Source: Hedera helix
Lineage: Eukaryota; Streptophyta; Magnoliopsida; Apiales; Araliaceae
DNA: 64,000 bases
Direction of reading: 5' to 3'
Assembly (NCBI GenBank): GCA_947179155.2
Contig: OX359264.1
Coordinates: 46,430,202-46,494,201 of the forward strand
The translations under genes were made by a program, and so were the position numbers. Each line of letters opens with the position of its first letter. Positions within the stretch are counted from its first letter, which is position 1. This document shows positions 47,617 through 59,147 of the stretch, piece by piece. The notes below the pieces were generated by a model. The model worked only from the letters and a program-made list of their open reading frames with translations. It was not told the DNA's origin and searched no databases.

Positions 47617-50608
47617 TGTGACGCCCCCAAATCTGGGCCCACACAGCCCAAACTTGAGTCGTCAAAAGACTACAACAAAATTATTACAACAAAGCACAAC
47701 GTACAACAATACAGTGTATAATAATACACAACTAAGTCTTCACTATTATTGTCACACTATTTTACAAAACGTGAAGACTATGATAACTATTCCTCGGACC
47801 CTCACTCCATTCCCCGGCTAGACCCTGTTATGTTTTCATCTCCTGTTGAAAAACAATGGAACAAAAGAAAGGGTGAGCTCAAATAGCCCAGTAAGAAATA
47901 TCATGACTAAGATAATGACGAATAAATTATCATTAGCCTTCAACAGTTGAGTTCTTGATAGAATACAATAGACTACAAGGTTTATATCAAAAACTGTAGT
48001 TAAATTCTTAAACAACGTTCAGATCAATAATAGCAGCGGAATGAGTAATCTATTAGAAGAATAATGCAGACTATAATGTCCACTCGGTTCTCTTTTTAGG
48101 AAAAACATCATCAACTTTTATCATCTGAAATATCATTAGTCAAGATAATACAAATTCACAGTTCCTGATCATAATCATGCAGATCGACAGTTCATCTTTG
48201 CACTACGGGCCAAAGACATTCAATATAGCACCAACGGTCATGATTATACCAGATTCAGCCTTTGGTCATAATCATACCAAACAACAGTTCATCTTTGCAC
48301 TACGGGCCAAAGAGAACATTCACCACGTGCCATAAAAGACACCGAACAGATGTATCGCCTTTAACCTATTATATCGCCTTTAACCTATCATCTGTTCAAC
48401 AAATATATCACATCTGTGCCCCCGGCCACAGATATTCACAACAGCTTGATTTTTGGATGATTAGAATGATATAAATGATGAACAGAAGAAATAGGATAAC
48501 AATAAGTATCGGAAGTTTACTTTGTACAGATTCAAATAATGTCCAAATTGTCAACATGATGTGGAGTGAAATTTAAAAATGATATTCAAGATCCACAGTT
48601 CAGAATAACGGTTACAATTCAATAGAAAGGTTCACGTAAATAGGAAGGTTCAGTTGAAATAATGAAGTTCAACTATTATGGAACATATAATATTTTTAGG
48701 AATTATAGAAGCAATAGTTCCATAATAAATTTCGATTTAGGAGTATGAAAGAAAATAATATCCCTTACCGTAGCAGGTTTGATTAACAAAAGGTGAAGGA
48801 AATTAATACAAAGGGTTATTCACCAACAGGCGGCAATCCGCTCCGTAAGGTTATTCCCACAATTTAATAGAATTTGAGTACAAAGAGTTATTCACCAAAC
48901 AGGCGGCAATCCGCTCCGTAAGGTTATTCTCAGAGATTAATAATGAATGAATACGAAAGGTTATTCACCAACAGGCGGCAATCCGCTCCGTAAGGTTATT
49001 CCCACAATTTAATAGAATTTGAGTACAAAGAGTTATTCACCAAACAGGCGGCAATCCGCTCCGTAAGGTTATTCTCAGAGATTAATAATGAATGAATACG
49101 AAAGGTTATTCACCAACAGGCGGCAATCCGCTCCGTAAGGTTATTCCCACAATTTAATACATGGAAATAAAAGGCACGTCTTATGAGTAAGGAAGAAACA
49201 ATATTATTATCGAGAATCAAATAATGATAATCCCTTACCATAGTACGTTTGAATAATGGAAGATGAAAAAGATGGTATCCCTTACCTCAACACGTGACTG
49301 GATATTGATTTAAATGAGGTTGATTAACTTGAACAGTACACGTATACTTATAGATCTTCACAAATACTCAAGATGACTTAAGCACACTTAGAGAGAACTT
49401 TCACAAGAAGTATTTAGAGAGAGAAAGAAAGAACAAGTAAGGAAGTTTATGAAAAATCCTTAAGTTAAGGCTTCTATTTATAGCCAAAAATCTTATCATT
49501 CATTTAATCTAAACCATTCATTTAAAGATCATCTTTTAATCTACACCATCCATTTCAAATATTATATTATCTTTAATCTACACCATTCATTTCATATCAC
49601 CTAATAATCACCTAACTTTATATTATAAACAAATCAATTTAATTATTCAACAATAATTCACACTTTAATCTACACCATTCATTTCATATCACCTAATAAT
49701 CACCTAACTTTATATTATAAACAAATCAATTCAATTATTCAACAATAATTCACACTTTAATCTACACCATTCATTTCATATCACCTAATAATCACCTAAC
49801 TTTATATTATAAACAAATAACTTTATCAATTCAATTATTATGACTAATTGTTATAAATACAGTATAGTTAGCTCTTAGATATCAAGTCAATAAATTAATG
49901 AAATACAACTGTTTAAATAACATCATAATAGAGATAACAATAATGTAAAATAAAGCATACGTTACTGTGTAATGACAATTATTGATTCAATAGTGTGAAT
50001 TACTGTGCATATTTTACTGTGACAATTATTAGGTTCAATAATTTTAAAAACAGTGCAACAACAATTATTGACTCAATGATATAAAATACAGTGTAATGAC
50101 AATTATTAAATCAATAATGCAAAATACTGTGTAACAACAATTATTGAATTGATAATATAAAATATTATGCAATGACAATTATCGATGAAATGATGCGTAA
50201 CAGTTACGGTGTCAATTATCAGACCAATAATATGAGACACTATGCAATACCGTGTGTTACTGTAGAGTACCGAGTGCTACAGAAAATACCAATAACTACC
50301 GTATGCTACTATTCTTTTATCACCGGTATTTTAACAGTTCCGTTGACTATTTTTATTTAAAAAGGTTATTTCTGTCGTTTTCTATATCCGACAAATATTC
50401 CGTTGTGGGGTCCACCAATAATTTGTTATTTCGGCGCCGTCGGACCAAACGAATATTCCCCGACCAAACGAATATTGTCCGACAAAATAAAATTTGCACA
50501 TAACATCCTTAACTTTTAACTTTATCGATTTAACCACTTACTGTTTAAAAAAAATATCTATATGAAGAAAAATTAAATTTTGTATTTCATAAAATTCGGG
50601 GTCTTACA
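47617..50608 (-). repeat. 5' LTR of the family A element (right copy)
   Basis: 2992 bp, differing from the left copy at two positions I could find. Minus-strand TATA box at 49474-49483; transcription is expected to run leftwards from there through the hairpin array (48815-49157) to the primer site. Confidence 0.93.
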
Positions 50609-51334
50609 TTTTTAGACTTAATTATTTGTTAGTTTTTAAGTATTTTAATTAATTTTAGATCATTTATTTAAATTTATGCTTATTATTATTTCTAGTATTT
50701 TTATATTATTTTTATTTATTTTTAATTAATTTATATTTTATTTTGTAGGTAAAATAATCCTTGGTGGCAGATTTGAAATTAATAGCAACTCTGAGGGCTA
50801 AAAGGGTAAATATGCAGCGGCTAGGGGCAAAGTTGTAAATATTGGAGCTGGGACATACGCGCATGGCGCGGTAAGGCAGGAACAACAGCTATTGGCGCGA
50901 CGTCGTTCGGTTCCGGAATTAAGTGATTTAATCAGAATGGATATTTTTATTTGCTAATGGAAAGATGCTTATAAATAATTTAGAATTCCTGGTTAACAAT
51001 TCATCGTGACCGTATAATTAAATGGAGAGTTATGAGATTTACATGATTCATTGGGTGAAATTAATAATCTTAGATTTATTTTATTATTTAGCTATTTATT
51101 TTTATTAGTTAGTTAAATTAATAATTTTAGTTTAATTCATATGTTTAAATAAGATCGAGTTGGTATAAAATTGGTACTTGAAAAATATTAGATGTAATTC
51201 TCTGTGGGATCGATACTTGACTTATCATTATATTACTTGTTGATCGTGTATACTTGCACGCATATATTCATATAGAAAATACCCAACAAGTTTTTGATTA
51301 AAAAAAAAAAAAATTAAAAATCAAAATAAAAACT

Positions 51335-52895
51335 TGTTGGGTATTTTCTATATGAATATATGCGTGCAAGTATACACGATCAACAAGTAATATACTGATA
51401 AGTCAAGTATCGATCCCACAGAGAATTACATCTAATATTTTTCAAGTACCAATTTTATACCAACTCGATCTTATTTAAACATATGAATTAAACTAAAATT
51501 ATTAATTTAACTAACTAATAAAAATAAATAGCTAAATAATAAAATAAATCTAAGATTATTAATTTCACCCAATGAATCATGTAAATCTCATAACTCTCCA
51601 TTTAATTATACGGTCACGATGAATTGTTAACCAGGAATTCTAAATTATTTATAAGCATCTTTCCATTAGCAAATAAAAATATCCATTCTGATTAAATCAC
51701 TATATTCCTATGCAATTTAAATTAGAACAGATTCATTAAGAATAAATTCCCGAATTGGTTACACATGGCATATAGGTATATTCCTATCCTATACACAAAT
51801 TATGAATTCCATCTAATGCAGAATATCACAAACACATGTCATTATATTCAGATCCAAACCTATAATCAACTTTCCAATTTCATATAGATTATCCCACTAA
51901 TTATTTGCAACTAATTAGTACATGAACGAACAAAATATAATAACCAATTCATATGGTGCCAATTAAACGGAGAGAAAATCAATTTAAATTAAACAATGAA
52001 TTCCATTAAAATCTTAAATTAAAAACACGAGTTCATAGCAGATAAAATTAAATAACAAAATATTCAACATCAATGTTAGACAAAAAATAAATAAAAGTTA
52101 GAGAAGAAGAATTGTCTCTCGCCAATCTTCGATCTCCATGCTTCATCAATTCATGGCCTCCATATTTGTTGATATCTTATTTGCTCTAAAACTCCAAAAA
52201 TTGGAAAGGAATTAGCCTTACATGGTGTTCATTGGCTTTTTCCCAACACCTAAATAATACATAGAATGAAAATATTTATAGGAGTATTTATTTTTCCTAA
52301 CCCTAGTAGGAATTAAAATCCAATTCGGAACCAAAAAGGCTGAAAATCCCGAAAATCTGGAAATAACGCAAGCCAAACGCGGCCTTAACACGCAGTCAAA
52401 CGGCCAGTCAACGCGCTTCCTACGCGTTGCCACGTCAGCTGCCCTTCACTGCAACGCGCGCATTGCGCCTCGTTTCTTCCCTGACCGCTCGATAAAACGA
52501 CGCCGTACCCGTGCATTTCCTCCTCCCGCGCGCGTTGCGCGCTCACACTTAATTCCGGAACCGAACGACGTCGCGCCAATAGCTGCTGTTCCTGCCTTAC
52601 CGCGCCATGCGCGTATGTCCCAGCTCCAATATTTACAACTTTGCCCCTAGCCGCTGCATATTTACCCTTTTAGCCCTCAGAGTTGCTATTAATTTCAAAT
52701 CTGCCACCAAGGATTATTTTACCTACAAAATAAAATAAAAATTAATTAAAAATAAATAAAAATAATATAAAAATACTAGAAATAATAATAAGCATAAATT
52801 TAAATAAATGATCTAAAATTAATTAAAATACTTAAAAACTAACAAATAATTAAGTCTAAAAATATATAATAAATAGGTATAACAGCCCATTATCA
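51335..52895 (-). repeat. Third, inverted LTR of the composite element (1561 bp)
   Basis: The reverse complement of the 713-bp LTRs, with an additional 848 bp (about 51702-52549) that both direct LTRs lack. The extra part carries the minus-strand TATA box CCTATAAATA (plus 52273-52282), so only this LTR has a recognisable core promoter. In the direct LTRs the deletion endpoints share AGTG. The 46-bp spacer before it (51289-51334) holds, inverted, a stretch like the internal region near 39308-39345. Confidence 0.85.
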
Positions 52896-53498
52896 ACTCC
52901 CTCCACCTTCCCCCAATGACATGCTCAATTCGAAGCACTCCTTATCGGCTACGATTTACTTGATTATGTAAATGGTACCACCTTGTGTCCCTCCTACGAT
53001 GGTACCTCCTTTGCCGATTTGATTAAAACCCACTCGTTTCGACAAGACAAACTCATTTTAAGTGCCATCCTAGCATCCACAATCACTCCCCTCATAGCCA
53101 CAATCAAGACCTCTCATGAAGCCTGGAAAAAACTCCATAATCTCTATGCTATTCATAATCTCTATGCTAGTCGTTTAAGGACACGGGCTATGCAATTGTA
53201 GGAAGAGCTTATTTTGATTCAACGGGGAAATCAGTCGATTCCCGATTACTTACATACGGTCAAGGCACTGGCTGATGAAATCGCCATTATTGATCATCCG
53301 ATTTCAGATGATGATCTAACACTTTATGTTTTGAATGGCTTAAGTCCTGATTTCAGGGAGATTGTTCCGTCAATCCCAGCACGGGAGACCTTGCTGGCGT
53401 TTGAGGAGTCCCACGATCTCTTGGTAGGCTATGATTCTGAAGCTGTTAGATCAACTTCAAAGGAAACTTGGATAAGAAGAGATAAGAAAAGGAAATAA
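52896..53498 (+). pseudogene. Continuation of the interrupted Ty1/copia gag
   Basis: It continues the frame from 38110-38189: FEALLIGYDLLDYVNGTT, FRQDKLILSAILAST, WKKLHNLYA, then SIPDYLHTVKALADEIAII, LTLYVLNGLSPDFREIV and ALLAFEE-like text, the plant copia gag (UBN2-type) fold. A Trp codon just after the insertion is TGA and another stop lies at 53199. No zinc knuckle or pol follows; the element ends near 53498, where the Reina-like element's flank starts. Confidence 0.8.
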
Positions 53499-53639
53499 AA
53501 GCAGTTTTAATTCATTTCCTAATCCTCCTTTCAGTACATCAGATATCTATATATATCTAAAATTATTACATAATATTGTTAACAAACTAGTTGACGTCTA
53601 CCCTTGGATCATGTGCTCTCCTAACAAACTAATTCTAGA

Positions 53640-54306
53640 TCATTTCCTTATTTTGCCTTTTCCTTTCCTACCCCTACTGCTATAGCTGCTCATCCACATG
53701 GGCTCCTTAATTGTTCTCTTGGATTTCCTTAGTTCATTTGGTGTAACTATCTCCTCCATATCAGCTACACAATCCTCACCTCTTGCCTCAGTGTGGTCCC
53801 CCAATGTATGCTCCAATGAGTTGTTCCCTGCATCTGATATTACCTCCTGCTCTTTATTACTTAGCCCATCACTCCTCTGTTGGTCCCTCTGGTTCACACC
53901 ATCAAACTCAGCCTCATTTTGAATGTTTAACTCTGGCTCACATGATTCCATATTGGTTTTAGTATTGGCTGCCTTATTGTTTGGTTGCTGTCCTGTAACA
54001 ATACCATCCCCGTTAAAAGACACCTTGTCCTCAAGGTGTAGGCTAGAATATAAGTGTTTGAGTTGATAAAGGTAAACTTTCCCACTACCCCAACTGTTAA
54101 AGCACCCAATGATTTTGCACTTTCTTCTTCCTATGGTCGAGTATAGCTATAGGTTGGAGGATAGGTTGATTGTTAACAGCATCTGTTGGGAGAGGGGTGA
54201 AAGGAATGTTACTATCTCCCATGAATTTCTTTAATAAGGATATATGGAACACTGGGTGGATTTTTGAAGCTTCTGGGAATTGTAATTTGTAGGTTGTTGT
54301 GCCCAT
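53640..54306 (-). pseudogene. C-terminal tail of the Reina-like pol
   Basis: 54097-54306 reads YKLQFPEASKIHPVFHISLL, the segment after integrase that leads to the chromodomain. 53640-54023 is an acidic, Gln/Glu-rich frame ending in a basic tail (RKSKRTIKEPMW, SRGRKGKGKIRK). A frame break separates them. Confidence 0.65.
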
Positions 54307-54375
54307 TCTTGCAATGACTGGGAATGGACCAAAGTACCTTTTGCTGAACTTTTGAGAACTTCTTGTGGCTGTACT

Positions 54376-55437
54376 CTACTGTCTGTAAGGTTGCAACTTA
54401 ACTAGTACCAAATCTCCCACATTAAAACAGTAATCAGTTCTATGCTTATCAGCCTTTGTCTTCATCTTTAGTTGGGCAGATTCCAGGGTAGTTCTTAAGA
54501 TTTTGAGTTTTTCATCTCTAGTCTGTAGGGTAGTGTCAACAGCTTCTACATGAGTACTCCCAGGGATATAATTAGCTAGGACTAGAGGTGGTCTACCATA
54601 GACAGCTTCAAAAGGGTTTTTTTTTATAGCAGAATGATAAGATGAATTATAATGCCACTCAGCTAAGCCTAGAAATTTGTGCCAAAGATGTGGTGTTTCT
54701 GATATAAAGCATCTCAAATATTGCTCTATACATTTGTTAACAATTTCACTTTGTCCATCAGTTTGTGGGTGGTAAGCTGATGACATTTTGAAGGTAGTCC
54801 CCTATAGATTAAATAAGTTTTGCTAGAATTGAGACAAGAAAACAAAATCTCTGTCACTAACAATAGTCTTTGGTATGCCATGGAGTTTTCCCACCATATC
54901 CCAGAATAGGTGTGACACTTTAGAAGCAGTCTATGTATTAAGAAGAGCTCCAAAATGTGCTCCTTTGGTTAGCCTATCCATTTCCACAAACACAGTGGTA
55001 TATCCCTGTGAGGGGGGCAAATGTGTAATGAAATCCATTCTCACCTCCTCCCAAACTTCATGTGGGATTTCTAGTGGTTGCAGAAGACCATATGGGCTGA
55101 CAGTAAGAGCCTTAGCTTGCTGACATGTAACACAATGTTTCACAAAGGTAATTACATCATATTTCATACCTTTCCAATAGAAGTTGGCATTAAGCCTCAG
55201 GAAGGATTTTTGAATTCCCCCATGACCACCCTCAGGGGAATTATGATACTCTTTTAAGAGAGTATTTTTTAGAGTGGAATGACTGGGGATGTAAATTTTT
55301 CCTTGGAACAGATAAACTCCCTCCTTGATGGACCAGTCTGGATTGTCTTGAGCCATGTTAGATATTTCAGTAGTAGCATGTTGTTCCTTTTTGATGTCAT
55401 CTATTATCAAGAAAGTTGGAACTGAAATGGCCAACAA
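54376..55437 (-). pseudogene. Integrase of the Reina-like element
   Basis: Minus strand: GGHGGIQKSFLRLNANFYWK, then HCVTCQQAK (zinc finger), VRMDFITHLPPSQG and MDRLTKGAHFGAL, then after a frame break MSSAYHPQTDGQSEIVNKCI and EQYLRCF, continuing through GDLVLVKLQPYRQ. The DDE core is present but split by frameshifts near 54780-54950. Confidence 0.85.
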
Positions 55438-55439
55438 TA

Positions 55440-56093
55440 AGGCTGGAGGGTTTATATAAGTGGGATTCCTGGATAAGGCATCAGCTGCAGCATTGGTTTT
55501 ACCTGGCTTGTAGAGGAATTGTATCCCAATAATTTTGTGAGGTAGTATTGTTGTTCAGGAGTCTGAACGATTTGGGTCAATAAATTCCTTAAGCTTTGTT
55601 GGCCTGTATGAATAAAAAACTTAGAGCCTAAGAGATAATGCCTCCATTTTGCAATGGCTGATGTGATAGCAAAGAACTCTCTCAGGTAGGTTGAAGCTCT
55701 TTGCATTCTAGGGCATAATTTTCTGCTGAAAGTAAGTTATGGGATGGCTTTCTTGAGTTAAAACTGCTCCAATGGCTGCAACATAAGCGCCAGTGTCTAT
55801 TATAAAGGGCTTGTCAAAGTTGGGTAAAGTTAGTACAGAAGTATGAGTAAGGGCTGTCTTGAGCTTCTGGAAAGCTTGTTCAACCATATCATTACACTTG
55901 AATGCATCATTTTTCAGCAGGTCAGTGAGGGGGGCTACAATAAAGGCATACCCTTGGACAAACTTCCTATAATACCCAGATAAGCCAAGGAAGCCTCTCA
56001 ACTGCTTAATACTTACTGGTTTAGGCCAGGCTAGTATAGCCTCTATTTTAGTAGTATCAAGCTTCACCCCTTATTATGATATCACATGCCACA
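55440..56093 (-). pseudogene. RT connection and RNase H of the Reina-like element
   Basis: GVKLDTTKIEAILAWPKPVS, IKQLRGFLGLSGYYRKFVQG, then VLTLPNFDKPFIIDTGAYVA and TSAIAKWRHYLLGSKFFIHT. The frame is broken near 55706, and two stops precede GVKLD. The first RNase H Asp region (IIDTGAYVA) is recognisable. Confidence 0.82.
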
Positions 56094-56098
56094 GATAA

Positions 56099-56463
56099 TG
56101 TAGAGATTTCGGCACATAAAAGCAGTGGAATTTCAAATTTTTCAAAATAATTTCTGAAACCCTAAGACAAGATCTATGCGAAAACATATTAATTCAAAGG
56201 TTTAGATTTGTTTTACTGATTAGCCGAACTTGAATGGAGACGATGGATGATTCTGTAACAGTTTCGAATCTTCAACGCAATCCAACGGAACTGTACATCT
56301 ACGGTATCCACACGAACGCCCTTCGTCACATGATCTGCAGCAAAGAGAGCTGCAGTACTAGTCGCCAAGATTTGGATTTTTTAAAGTTTTTCTCTCTAGC
56401 CTCTTTCTAAAAGCGACTAGGGTTTTGTTTTGATTTTGCCTCACGTAACAAAACTGCTGATAT

Positions 56464-56530
<67 letters not shown>

Positions 56531-57680
56531 CAGTAAAAAGCAATTGACCAAAACCTAATCCTCTTAGAAAAGTAAAATCCAAATTTATATATGTTATATC
56601 TTAATTAAGTCTTACTTAATTAATATACATATATACAAGTTATCCTATTAATTTAAATTCATAATTTAAATACTATCAATCATATTGACATATTTAAATC
56701 CTTACTATTTAAATTAATTCTCTTTTAATTACGTTCTAAGTGTGTGACCCTATATGTTATTATTATATTGGCAATAATTTTAAAATTATATTATAAAATT
56801 ATAAACAATGAGCGGCATCTAGTAATGCATCACTACTACCTAAGTAATAATAAGATCGGTGATTCGATGCAACATATTCGTGACCAATGTTTCAATATAA
56901 TTTAATCCTTTTAACCTTGATATCCTAGATTAAACTTGAGGCATGGAATGTGTCATACTCTTCATAATTTAATCTATTTTTTCATATAAAACAAATCAAT
57001 ATTTGAGCATGGTCATGCATTTCATAGTCCTACTCAATCAAGAGGCCTATGGATATCACCCTTAATATATAGGAGGGTTAAATTCCATCTAGATCACTCA
57101 TATTCCTCACACGATTCATGATATACCCAATAATCACCTTTATTATCCATTCTATTAAAGGTGACCTTTGATGATATCAAAGTACATAAATTCTCGTGTA
57201 ATAATATAGTGATTACAGGTCGGAGGATCATTACATCATGTCACTATGAGAATTTCTTATAACACCTTACATAATACTCCACGTAGAATTCTCATGGTAG
57301 GTTTGTCCAATACATTGTTCTCTAGCATATACCTATACATTGACTCAATATCTCATATATTTATGACCAATGAGATTTGGCCATCAGTCAATCCACATAC
57401 TAGTCTCAATGCATTATTGTTGTTCCATTAACAACGATACTCGACTAGGGACATTTACGAGTAATGATACTAATTATAATTATATAATCTCATGTTCAAG
57501 TCACATACTTGAAGCTATATAATTTGTATCACTATTCTAAGGACTTTTATTATGCTAACATTTATATAACGTAGTAAATAAAATCATAATAAAATAATTT
57601 CATTTATTCAATCATATATAATATCAAAAATGTTAAGCAATTACATCAAATAATTGGCCTATAGGGCATGAACTCTAACA
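56099..57680 (-). mobile_element. Ty1/copia-type solo LTR, 1582 bp, inside the RT of the Reina-like element
   Basis: In its own orientation it starts TGTTAGAGTTCATGCCC and ends TCTCTACA. Flanks carry the perfect duplication GATAA (56094-56098 and 57681-57685), and the RT frame reads MDYL..HVIS across the junction when one copy is removed. It includes the TA microsatellite at 56466-56529. The TGTTAGAGTTCATGCCC start suggests an Angela/Tork-type copia LTR. Confidence 0.88.
56466..56529. repeat. (TA)n microsatellite
   Basis: About 31 TA dinucleotides. The reading frame across it is an artefact. Confidence 0.95.
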
Positions 57681-57685
57681 GATAA

Positions 57686-58371
57686 TCCATGGATGTAGCC
57701 GCAAAATGGCACTTTGAGGCCTTTGCAAATAACGACTGAGACCTTAAGTAATCTAAGATCTGAGTCAAGTGTTGCACATGAGACTGTAAATCCTTACTAT
57801 ACATCAATATATCATCAAAGAATATAATCACAAATTTCCTCAAAAATCTTCTAAAAATGGTATTCATTGTTGCTTGGAAGGTTTAGGGGGCATTGGATAA
57901 GCCAAAAGGCATTACCAAGGACTCATAGTGCCCTGAATGGGTTCTGAAAGCAGTCTTGTGTATGTCCTTGGTGGCCATTCTTATTTAATGATAGCCAGAC
58001 CTAAGGTCAATTTTAGTGTAGTAAATGGCTCCATATAATTCATCAAGAAGTTCATCTACAGTGGGAATGAGAAATCTGTCTTTTAATATGAGAGCATTCA
58101 GTGCTCTATAATCGACACAAAGTCTCCAGGTTCCATCCTTCTTTTTTACCAGAAGCACAAGTGAACTGTAAGGGCTAGTGCTATGCTGTATGATCCCAGG
58201 TTCTAGCATCCCTTGTACTTGCTGTTCAATTTCTGCCTTTTGATAATGGGGGTATCTATAGGGCTTTACATTAACAGGATTTGAATTTGATTGTAGAGGT
58301 ATGTGATGATCAAACAATCTCTTAGGAGGAAGCTGTGTAGGTTCAGAAAACAAGTTTGAATATTGCATCAA
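57686..58371 (-). pseudogene. Reverse transcriptase palm of the Reina-like element
   Basis: LLVKKKDGTWRLCVDYRALN, DELLDELYGAIYYTKIDLRS and, after stops and a frame break, FVIIFFDDILMYSKDLQSHV. The YxDD box reads FFDD with both Asp kept. It ends at the copia LTR insertion. Confidence 0.88.
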
Positions 58372-59147
58372 TAACTTCTAAATTTCTAGTATAGGGTGAT
58401 TTGGGACTTTTGGGATTTTCAAGGGGGTGTGGCTGTTTTCAGTGGCATGAGAGGCCTGTATTGAATTATAAAAAAATGGTTCTTTCAACGGTGTTCTTCT
58501 GATGAGAAATTAACTGTAACATAAAGCATTAGCCTATCTCCTTCTTCTTGACCATTTGTTGCAAGTGATGAGTAGAGATAGATTCAAGCTCTGTGTTGGT
58601 TTGGACTCCCTGTAAACACACTTCTTTTCCTTCATGCAAGAATTTAATATAAGCCTGCTGATAATTGAGCCTCAATTCCCCAAAAGTCTCATGTCAGGTC
58701 ACCCCAAGAACTGTATCTGCTCTATGAAGGTCTATAATATAGAAATCTGTTTTAAAGTTGTGCCCCTGAATAATGAAAGGCACTTGGATACACTGCGCCA
58801 GACAAGTTAGGATGTCTCAATTTTCCACTATCATAGCAAATTGTTGAGAGTGTACAATTTCTAATCCCAAAAATCTAGCAACTCTTGCTTACATAAAATT
58901 ATGGCTAATTCCCCCATCTATGAGGATTTGTTGTGCCTTTCCATGAATGTGTCCCAACAATCTCAAACACCTTGTACTAGCATTTCTAATGAGTGCATAC
59001 TGAGTTCCAGTGGTGGTTTCTAGCTTCTGCTCATCTTCAATACTACAATTTTAACTCCTAATTCTGGGATATCATTTTCCTCACAACTATCAGGTATCAC
59101 ACCTTCTAGTAACAATAGGGACATCTGTCCCTTACACATATGCCCCC
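58372..59147 (-). pseudogene. Gag C-terminus and protease remnant of the Reina-like element
   Basis: The minus strand holds GHMCKGQMSLLLLEG (end of the zinc knuckle and spacer) near 59110, then an aspartic-protease-like IDGGISHNF near 58905-58930 where the family has Asp-Ser-Gly, and VARFLGLEIVHSQQFA. Several stops are present. Confidence 0.65.

Larger units (their letters stand above)
40880..50608 (-). mobile_element. Young Ty3/gypsy family A element (Tekay/Del-like), 9.7 kb, non-autonomous
   Basis: Two 2992-bp LTRs (40880-43871 and 47617-50608), flanked by the duplication TTTTT (40875-40879 and 50609-50613). I find only two base differences between the LTRs (43127 C / 49864 A; 43589 A / 50326 G). 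Primer site and polypurine tract show that the element reads on the minus strand. The internal region is only 3745 bp: leader, gag-like frame, damaged protease, reverse transcriptase lacking its core, then an intact RNase H-integrase-chromodomain-like frame. The pol C-terminus (ISGTKFHKEGRL overlapping the LTR start) is typical of the Tekay/Del clade of chromoviruses. Confidence 0.93.
40842..51288 (+). repeat. Second direct LTR of the composite element, split by the gypsy insertion
   Basis: 40842-40879 and 50614-51288 join to 713 bp once the family A element and one TTTTT duplication are removed. It has the same length and the same 848-bp deletion as the left LTR, as expected of the two LTRs of one integration. 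Confidence 0.88.
38190..52895. mobile_element. Composite LTR element with two direct LTRs and one inverted LTR
   Basis: The whole block is bracketed by the perfect 5-bp duplication ACTCC (38185-38189 and 52896-52900), and the copia gag frame reads through when one copy is removed, so it integrated as a unit. Order: LTR 38190-38902 (713 bp), non-coding internal region with tRNA-Asp-type primer site, polypurine tract, second LTR (40842-40879 plus 50614-51288, also 713 bp), a 46-bp spacer, then a third LTR in inverted orientation (51335-52895, 1561 bp). The family A gypsy element sits inside the second LTR. All three LTRs start TGATAATGGG and end ACCCAACA in their own orientation. No protein is encoded by the composite itself, so it is non-autonomous, moved by enzymes of a relative. 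Confidence 0.85.
53640..59147 (-). mobile_element. Decayed Ty3/gypsy element, Reina-like chromovirus
   Basis: Minus-strand gag/protease, reverse transcriptase, RNase H, integrase and tail fragments in the canonical gypsy order, broken by stops and frameshifts and by a copia solo LTR at 56099-57680. Words such as FDHHIPLQSNSNPVNVKPY and RYPHYQKAEIEQQVQGML are typical of the Reina/CRM-like branch. LTRs are not identified: the left flank (53499-53639) is AT-rich, and the right end is cut by other repeat sequence at 59148. Confidence 0.85.

Noticed and set aside
56358..56582. 74-codon minus frame
   Set aside because: It crosses the (TA)31 microsatellite and is a low-complexity artefact.
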